64,000 nt of DNA from assembly GCA_030018455.1 (NCBI GenBank), contig JASEFU010000003.1:124001-188000 (forward strand), given 5' to 3'. Positions 23,596 to 33,899 of this stretch are shown piece by piece (position 1 is the stretch's first letter; each line of letters opens with the position of its first letter). This DNA comes from Dehalococcoidia bacterium. GTDB lineage: Bacteria; Chloroflexota; Dehalococcoidia; DSTF01; JALHUB01. The translations under genes were made by a program, and so were the position numbers. The notes under the pieces are model-generated. The model was not told the DNA's origin and did not search any database. It was given only the letters and a program-made list of their open reading frames with translations.

Positions 23596-24276
23596 CTAGC
23601 TCTGCGGGCCGATGGCGGGCTCGCGCAGGTACAGCGGCACGAGTGACCGCGCGTCGTCGGCCTGCCCGGCCGCGAGACGGCGCCACGCAAGCTCCGCCAG
23701 ATGATCGGCGCGCCGCCGGCCCGTGACCAGCATCCGCCCGCTCCCCTTCTCTCCCGACTGCCCGAGCAGCGACCCCAGGTCGTCGTCTTCCTCGCCGCAG
23801 AACAGGGCATCCCGCGGGGCCATCGAAAGCATCGCCTCCACCGACGACATGCGCGGCGACACCACCTCCGACCAGCGCTCCTTCGGCCCCACGTACACCG
23901 CCCAAGCGGCCTCGCCGCGACCGGCTCGGTGCACCGCGCACAGCGGCCGCCCGCAGCCCGCGTAGGGGTATGCGTCCAGCTCGAGCCGCCCGACGCCGAC
24001 GATGGGAACTCCGAACGCGAACGCCAGCCCTTTGGCAATGCTGACACCCGCGCGAAGCGCCGCATAGCTTCCCGGCCCCACGCACACGAAGACCGCCGTC
24101 AACTCCGCCCTGTCGATGGCGAAGCGGGCGAGCAGCGCCTCTATCGCCGGCATGAGCTGCGTCGAGTGCTGGCGGCGGCTGCGCCACGTCGTCTCCGCGA
24201 ACGCCTGCCCTTCGGTCGACAGCCCCACGCTCGCCCAGTCGCTCGCCGAATCGACGGACAGCTCCACCGCCGTCAC
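23596..24276 (-). CDS. tsaB: tRNA threonylcarbamoyladenosine biosynthesis protein TsaB
   Basis: 226 residues. TsaB partners TsaD and TsaE to make t6A37 in ANN-decoding tRNAs. The ASKHA-type start 'AVELSVDSASDWASVGLS', the 'QHSTQLMPAIEALL' helix and 'VCVGPGSYAALRAGVSIAKGLAFAFGVPIVGV' (canonically GPGSFTGLRIG) identify it. The Phe-Thr-Gly of the usual GPGSFTGLR is changed to Tyr-Ala-Ala, which is common in this non-catalytic subunit. Start GTG at 24276 overlaps the tsaE stop (GTGA), and a longer upstream frame is rejected. No RimI-like domain is fused. Confidence 0.88.
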   Translation of the reverse strand: MTAVELSVDSASDWASVGLSTEGQAFAETTWRSRRQHSTQLMPAIEALLARFAIDRAELTAVFVCVGPGSYAALRAGVSIAKGLAFAFGVPIVGVGRLELDAYPYAGCGRPLCAVHRAGRGEAAWAVYVGPKERWSEVVSPRMSSVEAMLSMAPRDALFCGEEDDDLGSLLGQSGEKGSGRMLVTGRRRADHLAELAWRRLAAGQADDARSLVPLYLREPAIGPQS

Positions 24277-24749
24277 CGCCTCTTCTCCAGACGTGACGCG
24301 AGGGCGGCGAGCAACTCCTCGTAGCGCGCGCCCCGCGCCTCGAACGTCAACTCCCGCGAGCGCTCGCCCGTCCACTCGATGCGCACGAGCAGACGCTCGG
24401 GCGGCATCTCCTGCCAGGCCCGCTCCGGCCACTCGACCGCCAGCACGCCGTCCGCCGCCGACTCCTCAAGCGCCAGGTCGGCCACTTCCTGCGGGTCTTC
24501 GAGCCGGTAGAGGTCGGCCAGGTAGAGCGTCAGCCGGCCCCGGTACTCGCTCAGGAGCACGAACGCGGAACTCTTGATGCCGGACGCTACTCCCAGTCCG
24601 GCTCCGATGCCCTGGGCGAGGCACGTCTTTCCCGCACCGAGCTCGCCTTGAAGGAGAACGACGTCGCCGGGGCGGAGAAGGCGCGCCAGCCTCGCGCCGA
24701 TGCGCCTGGTCTCAGCCGGGCTCTCGCTCCTCAGGAGCAGGCAGTCCAT
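24273..24749 (-). CDS. tsaE: tRNA threonylcarbamoyladenosine biosynthesis ATPase TsaE
   Basis: 158 residues, family length. Walker A is GELGAGKT (residues 35-42), followed by 'CLAQGIGAGLGV' and 'EWPERAWQEMPPERLLVRIE' (the conserved EWPE motif). The usual SPTF sequence after 'GLGV..' is SSAF here (60-63), an unusual change in a conserved switch-like segment. It shares one base with the thiL stop (TGATG) and four with the tsaB start, so the three are translationally coupled. Confidence 0.9.
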   Translation of the reverse strand: MDCLLLRSESPAETRRIGARLARLLRPGDVVLLQGELGAGKTCLAQGIGAGLGVASGIKSSAFVLLSEYRGRLTLYLADLYRLEDPQEVADLALEESAADGVLAVEWPERAWQEMPPERLLVRIEWTGERSRELTFEARGARYEELLAALASRLEKRR

Positions 24750-25786
24750 CAGCGCGCGCTTTCCGGAAAGAAGTGCTCCCAGCCGGCCCTTTCGAACGCC
24801 ATCTCGTTTCCCGCGTCGTCGAGGAAACGCGGGCGCCGCTCTCCGTCCTCCACCATCTCGCCGACAACAGTGATGGGCGTCGCGAAGCGGCCGCGCACGC
24901 GGTCGACGATGCGGGCGGGGCCGGTGAACAGCAACTCATAGTCCTCGCCGCCGCCGACCGCCATCGTCAGCGCTTCTTCGGGGAACGCGCTCTTTAGCTG
25001 ATCGCTCACCGGCAACTGGTCGACGCGGACCCTTGCTCCCAGTTGGGACTCCTCGCAGATGTGACCGAGGTCGAGGCCAAGCCCATCGCTCACGTCGATG
25101 GCGCAACGGACGCCGGCGATGACAAGGGCGCGTCCAAGGTCGACCTGCGGCCTCGGCCGGAGATAGGCCCGCCGCAGGTACTCGACCGTCTGGCGCGGCG
25201 CCGGCCGCCGTTCCGTCAGCAGGCGGAGCCCTCCGGCCGCGTTCCCCAGCACACCGGTCACGGCGATCAGATCGCCGGCGTGAGCGGCGTCGCGCGAGAG
25301 GAAGAGGGGCTCGCCGCGCTGGCTCTCGGTCGCCCGGCCCCAGAGGGCCACGGTCACGAACGGCCTGGACGCGCGCACCAGGTCGCCGCCGGCGATGACG
25401 ACGCCGTACTCCTTGCCCAGGTCCGCCATCCCGCGATAGAGCGCGAGCACGTCCTCGACGGCGAAATCAGATGGGAGGCCGAGAGTGACGAGCGCGTATT
25501 CGGGCGTGCCGCCCATGGCGGCGACGTCGCTGACGTTTACGGCGAGCGCCTTCCACCCTAAGTCGGCCCAGGGAACGCGCCCCTCGGGGAAGTGGACGCC
25601 GGCGACGAGGGTATCGGTCGTGGCGATCTGGGCGCTGCTGGGGCTCTGCCAGAGGGCAGCGTCGTCGCCGATACCCAGAAGGAGACGCGAATGGCGGCCC
25701 ATTGCCGTCTTCGCCGCCTCCTGCGCTCCCAGCTCATCCTTGATGCGCGCTATAAGCTCGAACTCCCCGAGCTCAGAGACCTTCAT
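24749..25786 (-). CDS. thiL: Thiamine-monophosphate kinase
   Basis: 345 residues. ThiL phosphorylates thiamine monophosphate to the active cofactor thiamine diphosphate. Family motifs: 'GEFELIARI', 'GIGDDAALW', 'TTDTLVAGVHF', 'GWKALAVNVSDVAAMGG', 'GGDLVRA', 'IDVSDGLGLDLGHI' and 'GGGEDYELLFT'. Fold is PurM-like, acting as a dimer. A TATAAT box ends only 6 bases before the ATG, so the transcript is predicted to begin at or next to the start codon (leaderless), and there is no Shine-Dalgarno sequence. It is the first gene of the operon with tsaE, tsaB and ndk. Confidence 0.93.
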   Translation of the reverse strand: MKVSELGEFELIARIKDELGAQEAAKTAMGRHSRLLLGIGDDAALWQSPSSAQIATTDTLVAGVHFPEGRVPWADLGWKALAVNVSDVAAMGGTPEYALVTLGLPSDFAVEDVLALYRGMADLGKEYGVVIAGGDLVRASRPFVTVALWGRATESQRGEPLFLSRDAAHAGDLIAVTGVLGNAAGGLRLLTERRPAPRQTVEYLRRAYLRPRPQVDLGRALVIAGVRCAIDVSDGLGLDLGHICEESQLGARVRVDQLPVSDQLKSAFPEEALTMAVGGGEDYELLFTGPARIVDRVRGRFATPITVVGEMVEDGERRPRFLDDAGNEMAFERAGWEHFFPESAR

Positions 25787-25792
25787 GCCTGG

Positions 25793-25822
25793 ATTATACC
25801 TTCAGCCTCTCTTGACCCTCAA
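25793..25822 (-). promoter_or_regulatory. Promoter of thiL operon (predicted leaderless mRNA)
   Basis: On the minus strand TTGAGG (25822-25817), 18 bases, TATAAT (25798-25793). The distance to the ATG at 25786 is 6 bases, which matches the usual -10 to +1 distance. Confidence 0.6.
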
Positions 25823-25887
25823 CCGGCGCTGGTCGACCCTACGATCTCTGGTATAGTGAAAACAGCGACCGAAGGAGCGGGCGGCAC

Positions 25888-26622
25888 TTGCGAATACTCA
25901 TCGTCAGCGACATCCACTCCAACCTCGCCGCCTTCGAGGCCGTCCTCCGCGACGCCGGTGCTGCCGGCCCCATCGACCGCGTGTGGTGCCCCGGCGACAT
26001 CGTCGGCTACGGCCCCGACCCGATCGCCTGCATCGCGCTGCTGCGCCCGTACTCCCACCTCGCTGTCTGCGGCAACCACGACCTGGCCGCAATCGACCGC
26101 ATCAGCACGTCGGACTTCAACCCGGCGGGAAGGATGGCGGCAGAGTGGACGGGGAAGCGGCTGGGCAACAAGGAGAGGCAGTACCTCGACGGCCTGCCGC
26201 AGGTCGCGAAGGAAGGCGACTTCACGCTTGTGCACGGCAGCCTGCGGGCGCCTGTTTGGGAGTACCTGCTATCGTCGGAAGCGGCTGAGGAGCAGTTCCG
26301 GCGCATGGAGACGGCCTACAGCATCATCGGCCACTCGCACATACCGTTTGTCGCCTGCGAGACGGCAGGGGGAACGGCGCGACTGACGCCGCTGCTGAAC
26401 GGAGACCGCATCGACCTGGGGGAGCGACGCCTCATCATAAACCCGGGCTCTGTGGGGCAGCCCCGCGACGGCGACCGGCGCGCCTCTTACGCCGCGCTCG
26501 ACCTCGAGGGGCGCGTCCTCACGCTCCGCCGCGTGGAGTACGATATCGCGGCGACGCAGGAGAAGATACGGGCGGAAGGTTTGCCCCGGTGGTTGGCGGA
26601 GCGCCTCGCCTTCGGCCAATGA
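25888..26622 (+). CDS. Calcineurin-like metallophosphoesterase (YfcE/diadenosine-type)
   Basis: 244 residues. Metal-binding motifs in order: 'SDIHSN' (D-x-H), 'GDIVGYGPDP' (GDxxxxG), 'GNHD' and 'GHSHIPF' (GHxH), with 'LVHGSLR' between. It is close to the family of bacterial phosphoesterases with 'NPGSVGQPRDGD', which includes MJ0936/YfcE-like enzymes; substrate not predictable. TTG start at 25888 is supported by GAAGGAG ten bases upstream and by the motif beginning at the very N-terminus. TATAGT at 25852-25857 may be its -10. The gene is divergent from thiL and convergent with lon (9 bases apart). Confidence 0.88.
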   Translation: MRILIVSDIHSNLAAFEAVLRDAGAAGPIDRVWCPGDIVGYGPDPIACIALLRPYSHLAVCGNHDLAAIDRISTSDFNPAGRMAAEWTGKRLGNKERQYLDGLPQVAKEGDFTLVHGSLRAPVWEYLLSSEAAEEQFRRMETAYSIIGHSHIPFVACETAGGTARLTPLLNGDRIDLGERRLIINPGSVGQPRDGDRRASYAALDLEGRVLTLRRVEYDIAATQEKIRAEGLPRWLAERLAFGQ

Positions 26623-26631
26623 GACCGAAGC

Positions 26632-29040
<2,409 letters not shown>

Positions 29041-29067
29041 TGCTTCCTTCCTTTGAAAACGCGAATT

Positions 29068-29535
29068 CTAAGACTCGCGGAGATTCACTCTCACAGATCG
29101 AGGGACTTGCTGTTCCACCTTAGGCAGGAGGATGCGGAGAAAGCCGTCCGAATAAGACACTTCCGCCCCCTCGGTCTTGACTGAGGCGGGAAGTCTCACC
29201 GTCCGCTCAAAGCGCCCGTAGCAGATCTCCACTTGCGCATGGCGATGGTGGGGTTCGGCGCGTCGGTCCCTCTTTTCGCCGCGAAAGGTCAAACGATCGC
29301 CCTGTATCTCGATCTCTACTTCTTCGTCCGCTATGCCCGCCACCTCCGCAACGATCACTACGTGGTTCGGCGTCTCGAAGATATCGGTCAGCGGCTGGAT
29401 GACGGGGGCGCAGAAGCCGGGACGGCCGGGAAGACCAGACACCATTCGACGCCACATCTGCTCCATTTGCTCGTGGAGCCGCTCGAACTCGTCAAAGGCA
29501 TGCTTCGTTTCCAAGATACCGGCCCCCCGTGACAT
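29068..29535 (-). CDS. Small heat-shock protein, Hsp20/alpha-crystallin family
   Basis: 155 residues. The alpha-crystallin domain spans about 50-140: 'PLTDIFETPNHVVIVAEVAGIADEEVEIEIQGDRLTFRGE' type strands (interrupted here only in quotation), 'YGRFERTVRLPASV' and the closing 'YSDGFLRILLPK' (A/G-x-L motif variant). A helical N-terminus with 'FDEFERLHEQMEQMWRRM' is typical of class A bacterial sHsps, which hold unfolding proteins as oligomers. It is followed by lon. ATG start at 29535 has only a weak ribosome-binding site. Confidence 0.92.
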   Translation of the reverse strand: MSRGAGILETKHAFDEFERLHEQMEQMWRRMVSGLPGRPGFCAPVIQPLTDIFETPNHVVIVAEVAGIADEEVEIEIQGDRLTFRGEKRDRRAEPHHRHAQVEICYGRFERTVRLPASVKTEGAEVSYSDGFLRILLPKVEQQVPRSVRVNLRES

Positions 29536-29641
29536 ATTGAGAAGAACGCCCTACGGCTAGAATAATTCCTTCGATACCGAATTACAAGCCGGAGGCCGGC
29601 TTCACGACTGCGCGATGGCCAAGGGTGCTTCTCGGCGGCGA

Positions 29642-32281
29642 CTACGAAGCGCCGGGTGGGCTCTTTGGCCTCCCGCCCGGTTGGCGACTCGACCGTTCTT
29701 CACCGCCCGGCGCCTGCGACCTGGGCTTCGCCTTGCCCGCTCCACCTTCGCCGCGCGCGGCTTTAGCGCGGACCGTCTGGCCCTTCTTCCTGGCGGGCGC
29801 CCTGGCCGGGGCCTTTCCAACGTCGATGGAGGCGATTGACGCGACGGCGTCGCCAGGCCCCACGCCCATCAGCGTTACGCCCTGGGCCGCGCGTCCGACG
29901 ATGGGGATGCTATCGACTCGCGTCCTCAGGATAATGCCGTTTCGCGATACGAGTATCAGTTCCTGGTCGCCATGCACGGTCCTCGCGACCACTACGGTGC
30001 CCGTTTTGTCCGTTGTCCTATGAGTTACGAGGCCTTCGCCGCCCCGGTGGTGCACGGTGTACTCCTCGAAGGCGGTGCGCTTTCCGAAGCCGTTCGCCGT
30101 TACGGTCAGTAGCTGCCGGCCGACCGCCACGACCTCCATGCTGACGAGGGAATCGTCCTTGGCGAGCGAGATCCCGCGAACGCCCCCGCTCATGCGCGAA
30201 GCGGACCGCAGCTCTTTCACCGAGAAACGCACCGACTTCCCCTTGCCGCTGACGAGGACCACGTGATCGTCTTCCGCCGCCTGCTTGGCAGTGATAAGCT
30301 CATCGCCTTCTTCCAGGTCCATTGCTATCAAGCCCGCCCGTCGCACCGACTCGAATTCGGAGAGCGCCGTCTTCTTCACTTCGCCGCGCGCCGTCGCCAG
30401 CACCAAGAAGTCCTTCTCAAAGCTCCGCACTCCGATCATCGCCGTGACCAGGTCGCCCTGAGCGAGCTCGATCAGGTTTACCAGCGGTATGCCGCGCGCT
30501 TGCCGCTTGGCGTCCGGCACCTCATAGGCCTTGAGCTGGAATACGCGGCCGCGTTGCGTGAAAAAGAGCAGACTATCGTGCGTGTCGGCGACGAGCAGAC
30601 GCGACACGGCGTCGGCCTCGCGCGTCACCATGCCCGTTATGCCGCGTCCTCCCCGGCGCTGCAGGCGGTACGTTTCCAGCGGCAGGCGCTTGATGTAGCC
30701 GCGGCTGCTGAGGGTGATCACCACCTCCTGGTGCGGCACGAGGTCTTCTTCAGAGAATTCTTCGACCTCCTGATCGATGATCTGCGTCCGGCGCGAATCG
30801 CCGTACCGCTTCTTGATATCCTGCGCGTCCTCTTTTATCAAGAAATCGATTTTGCGGGGATTGGCGAGCAGGTCTTCCAGGTAGGCGATCTGCTGGATTA
30901 TCTGCGCGTATTCCTCCTCGATCTTTTGTCGCTCGAGGCGCGCCAGGCGCCGCAGTTGCATGTCCAGAACCGCCTGCGCCTGCCGGTCGCTCATCTTGAA
31001 CGGCGGCTTCATCAGGCGCTCTTTCGCCTGCTCCGCCGACTGCGCGCGGCGAATGGCCTGAATGACGGCGTCGAGGTTCTCCAGCGCTTTCAGGAGCCCT
31101 TGCAGAATGTGTTCTCGCTCCCGCGCCTTTTCGAGCTCGAACTGCGAGCGCCGCCGAATGACCTCGCGGCGGAAGGCAATGTAGTGCTCCAGCGTCCGCC
31201 TCAAGCTCAGCGTGCGGGGCTGATTATCGACGAGCGCGAGCATGTTGATGGGGAAGGACGATTGCATCGCCGTGTGGCGGTAGAGCTGGTTGAGCACCTG
31301 CTGCGCCTGGCCAGCGCGGCTCACCTCAATGACGATGCGCATGCCATGCCTGTCCGACTCGTCGCGAAGGTCGCTGATGCCGTCGATGCGCTTGCTCCGC
31401 GCCAGGTCGGCGATGCGCTCAACGAGCGCCGCCTTGTTCGTCATATACGGCAGCTCGCTGACAATGATCTGCTGCCGTCCGCTGCGGGACTCCTCGATGT
31501 GTGTGCGGGCGCGCATGACGACACGGCCCCGACCGTCACGATACGCCTCCTGGATGGCGTCATGCCTGGCCTCCGTGCCGTCCTTACGCGTCCGCTCGTA
31601 CCGAAATATCAGCCCGCCGGTCGGGAAGTCGGGGCCCTTGACCACCTTCGTGATCTCGTCGATAGCGGCGTCCGGCTTATCGATGAGGAGGGCAAGCGCG
31701 TCGCAGATCTCTGACAGGTTGTGCGGCGGGACGTTTGTGGCCATGCCGACGGCGATCCCGTAGGCCCCGTTCACCAGCAGGTTGGGCAGGCGGGCGGGGA
31801 GGACGATCGGCTCTCGGAGGCTATCGTCGAAGTTGGGGCCGAAATCGACGGTGTCGCGGTCGATATCGGCTAGCATCTCTTCGGCGTGGGGTGTAAGGCG
31901 CGCCTCGGTGTAGCGCATTGCCGCCGCGGGGTCGCCGTCGATGCTGCCGAAGTTGCCCTGCCCGTCGACGAGCCGGTAGCGCATGGAGAAGTCCTGCGCC
32001 ATGCGCACCATTGCCTCGTACACGGGGTCGTCGCCGTGGGGGTGGTACTTCCCGAGCACCTCCCCCACGATACGGGCGCTCTTCTTATAGGCGGCGTTGG
32101 GGCGCAGCCCCAGCTCCGACATGGCGTAAAGGATGCGGCGCTGCACGGGCTTGAGTCCGTCGCGCACGTCGGGGAGGGCGCGGGAGACGATGACGCTCAT
32201 GGCGTAGTCAAGGTAGGAGGCCCGCATTTCGTCCTCGATCTTGATGGGGCGTATCCTGCCTGCCGTTGCATCAGTCGTCAT
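29642..32281 (-). CDS. gyrA: DNA gyrase subunit A
   Basis: 879 residues. The breakage-reunion domain has catalytic Tyr124 in 'MRYTEARL'. The quinolone-binding region reads [12 protein letters not shown]: Asp85 replaces the Ser equivalent to E. coli Ser83, and Glu89 replaces Asp87. The C-terminal beta-pinwheel contains the GyrA box QRRGGRG, which separates gyrase from topoisomerase IV. After the pinwheel a basic low-complexity tail of about 60 residues ([11 protein letters not shown]... ) extends the protein. GyrA with GyrB introduces negative supercoils; gyrB is not in the window. ATG has GGGAGAAG upstream. Confidence 0.96.
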   Translation of the reverse strand: MTTDATAGRIRPIKIEDEMRASYLDYAMSVIVSRALPDVRDGLKPVQRRILYAMSELGLRPNAAYKKSARIVGEVLGKYHPHGDDPVYEAMVRMAQDFSMRYRLVDGQGNFGSIDGDPAAAMRYTEARLTPHAEEMLADIDRDTVDFGPNFDDSLREPIVLPARLPNLLVNGAYGIAVGMATNVPPHNLSEICDALALLIDKPDAAIDEITKVVKGPDFPTGGLIFRYERTRKDGTEARHDAIQEAYRDGRGRVVMRARTHIEESRSGRQQIIVSELPYMTNKAALVERIADLARSKRIDGISDLRDESDRHGMRIVIEVSRAGQAQQVLNQLYRHTAMQSSFPINMLALVDNQPRTLSLRRTLEHYIAFRREVIRRRSQFELEKAREREHILQGLLKALENLDAVIQAIRRAQSAEQAKERLMKPPFKMSDRQAQAVLDMQLRRLARLERQKIEEEYAQIIQQIAYLEDLLANPRKIDFLIKEDAQDIKKRYGDSRRTQIIDQEVEEFSEEDLVPHQEVVITLSSRGYIKRLPLETYRLQRRGGRGITGMVTREADAVSRLLVADTHDSLLFFTQRGRVFQLKAYEVPDAKRQARGIPLVNLIELAQGDLVTAMIGVRSFEKDFLVLATARGEVKKTALSEFESVRRAGLIAMDLEEGDELITAKQAAEDDHVVLVSGKGKSVRFSVKELRSASRMSGGVRGISLAKDDSLVSMEVVAVGRQLLTVTANGFGKRTAFEEYTVHHRGGEGLVTHRTTDKTGTVVVARTVHGDQELILVSRNGIILRTRVDSIPIVGRAAQGVTLMGVGPGDAVASIASIDVGKAPARAPARKKGQTVRAKAARGEGGAGKAKPRSQAPGGEERSSRQPGGRPKSPPGAS

Positions 32282-32443
32282 CTTCTTCTCCCGAGGTAGA
32301 CTCGCAGCGCAGCGACGCTGCCGCGCGCCATTCTATCCTATCATACGCGGCCCTTACGGGCTCGGCCCTTCGTGCCGCTTCGCCGGCTCCGCACCGTGTT
32401 CGCCCAGGGCCGCCGCTTCCGCGGCCGGAAACATAAACGCTCA

Positions 32444-32527
32444 TCTTCCCACCCGCCCGCCCACAACCGTATTCCATTTCAGGGCACATCCCCTGAAACC
32501 CCTGCCTGAAGGGGCATCCCCCTCAGG
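32444..32527. repeat. Dispersed GC-rich double-hairpin element
   Basis: The element begins TCTTCCCACCCGCCC like the copy at 4187 and has hairpins TTCAGGG-(CACATC)-CCCTGAA and CCCCT-(GCCTGA)-AGGGG. It fills much of the 336-base gap between gyrA and the TPR gene. The remainder of that gap (32282-32443) is GC-rich, with no feature I can name apart from a probable gyrA promoter region. Confidence 0.7.
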
Positions 32528-32572
32528 ACTTCGCCGGCGCTGTGATAACGCCGCGGCCTTGAGACAAGAAAA

Positions 32573-32591
32573 GGCAGGCGCGATGCCTGCC
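32573..32591 (-). terminator. Intrinsic terminator of the TPR gene
   Basis: A perfect 7-bp stem, GGCAGGC with GCCTGCC, around a 5-base loop. On the minus strand it is followed by TTTTCTTGTCT, a good T-tract. Confidence 0.8.
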
Positions 32592-32617
32592 ATCTGCAAT
32601 CTGCAAGGAAAGGACGC

Positions 32618-33454
32618 CTACTCCTCGAACTCCTCCTCCTCGTCTCCTTCGCCCGCGGCCGTCTCCTGGTAGTCCTGGAGGGTCATATCCCCTTCCGTGG
32701 CCACCGTCTCCTGGTCCCACTCCTCCGCCTCTTCCAGCTCCTCCAGGATCTCTTCCTCCTCTACGTCATGCCGGAGCAGCCTCTCCTTTACATAGGGTCG
32801 GAACGTATCCCCCGTGAGCGCGGGAAACGACGGTTTCCCCTGTTGGCTGGGGTGCTGGTAGATCTCGCGGATGATTACGCGCACCTCGCCGTCCGAGAGC
32901 CCGGCCACCGCCGCCACGTAGCGGTTGCCGGCCTCCATCAGCCGCGACAGGCGCAGCCCCAGGCGGGGCTCGATCTCGCCCAGCGGCTCGCCGTCGAGCG
33001 TCTCCACCAGGATAGTGCTGCCGTGCGGCTTCAGGTTCACCGAGTCGCCTGCCGTCAGGTGCGCCCGTCGCTCAGCCGCGACGTCGTTCAGCATGACGAT
33101 GCCCGTCTTGCCGCTTTCGGCGATAAACAGCGACGGGTTAAGGTTCCGCGCCGCTTCGCAGCGTCCCCGGCGCGCCTTAATGGCGTCCAGCCGCGCCAGG
33201 TTCTTGCGGGCGATGACGTTCCCGGGGTCCAGCGTCAGCGCCTTCATATAGGCGCCTCGCGCCTCCTCATGTTCCCCCATCTCCATGAGCGCCTTGCCCA
33301 ACCGGTTGTACGCGTCGACGTCGGAGGGGAAAAGGCTTATGATCGACCGATTCAAGGCCGCCGCCTCATCCCAACGGTTCTGGAGAGCAAGCTGGATCGC
33401 CTGCTCCATGCGCTGTCTCTTCAACCGGGTTCTCTCTCCAGCCTGGAAGTTCAT
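32618..33454 (-). CDS. TPR protein with acidic C-terminal tail
   Basis: 278 residues. Two to three tetratricopeptide repeats occupy about 13-93 ('RWDEAAALNRSIISLFPSDVDAYNRLGKALMEMGEHEEARGAYMKALTLDPGNVIARKNLARL', split across repeats). A beta-rich middle (about 105-205) with 'LDGEPLGEIEPRLGLRLSRLMEAG' and 'VRVIIREIYQHPSQ' looks remotely like a HIRAN-type fold. The last 45 residues are strongly acidic (EEEEILEELEEAEEWDQE, DEEEEFEE). No signal peptide, so cytoplasmic. Function unknown; TPRs imply protein binding. ATG at 33454 has GGGGAT upstream, and a good terminator follows. Confidence 0.75.
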   Translation of the reverse strand: MNFQAGERTRLKRQRMEQAIQLALQNRWDEAAALNRSIISLFPSDVDAYNRLGKALMEMGEHEEARGAYMKALTLDPGNVIARKNLARLDAIKARRGRCEAARNLNPSLFIAESGKTGIVMLNDVAAERRAHLTAGDSVNLKPHGSTILVETLDGEPLGEIEPRLGLRLSRLMEAGNRYVAAVAGLSDGEVRVIIREIYQHPSQQGKPSFPALTGDTFRPYVKERLLRHDVEEEEILEELEEAEEWDQETVATEGDMTLQDYQETAAGEGDEEEEFEE

Positions 33455-33638
33455 GCCGCGTCCATCCCCTTATTAGCTCGGCGGTTTTTCCTTTTCCTTG
33501 AGAGCTCGGGCATGGGAAAAACGCAATTTCACCGACCGCTTCTTTCTCGTCCTGTTGCAGCAGTGGAGAAATACCGAAAAACGCTCCTGAAGTCAAGCGG
33601 GAAAATGCTGAATTATTGGAAAGTTGCGCGAAGAGGGC

Positions 33639-33716
33639 TGGTCGGGGTGGGCAGATTTGAACTGCCGACCTCACGGTCCCGAACCGTGCGCTCTAGCCTG
33701 ACTGAGCTACACCCCG
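33639..33716 (-). tRNA. tRNA-Pro (anticodon CGG)
   Basis: 78 bases including encoded CCA. The acceptor CGGGGTG pairs with CACCCCG, discriminator A. The anticodon stem CACGG/CCGTG encloses TTCGGGA, giving anticodon CGG (reads CCG). D-arm GTAGCTCAGTCAGGCTAGAGC and T-arm GGCAGTTCAAATCTGCC are regular. Confidence 0.96.
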
Positions 33717-33754
33717 CTTTGAAAGAAAAAGCCACATCCCGACCGCCGCATCCG

Positions 33755-33783
33755 ATCATAGCAAACCCACCCTTCGCTGTCGA
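33755..33783 (-). promoter_or_regulatory. Promoter of tRNA-Pro
   Basis: On the minus strand TCGACA (33783-33778), 17 bases, TATGAT (33760-33755) with a TGC extension. The predicted start is about 32 bases before the tRNA. Confidence 0.6.
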
Positions 33784-33899
33784 GGCGCGTCATCCCGGCA
33801 ACAAACGCCCGCCTGCAATATTGACGCCGCTCCGCCGCCGCCTTACACTTGCGTCGACCACTGAGGCGTTCTTTATAAGGGAACTGTAGAGAAGGCCAC

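Noticed and set aside
32768-33889. 373-codon plus-strand frame across the TPR gene and tRNA-Pro
   Set aside because: Antisense to the TPR gene and reads through the tRNA; contains the 'GRFELPTSRSRTVRSSLTELHPA' type sequence that arises from reading tRNA-Pro backwards (seen in pieces).
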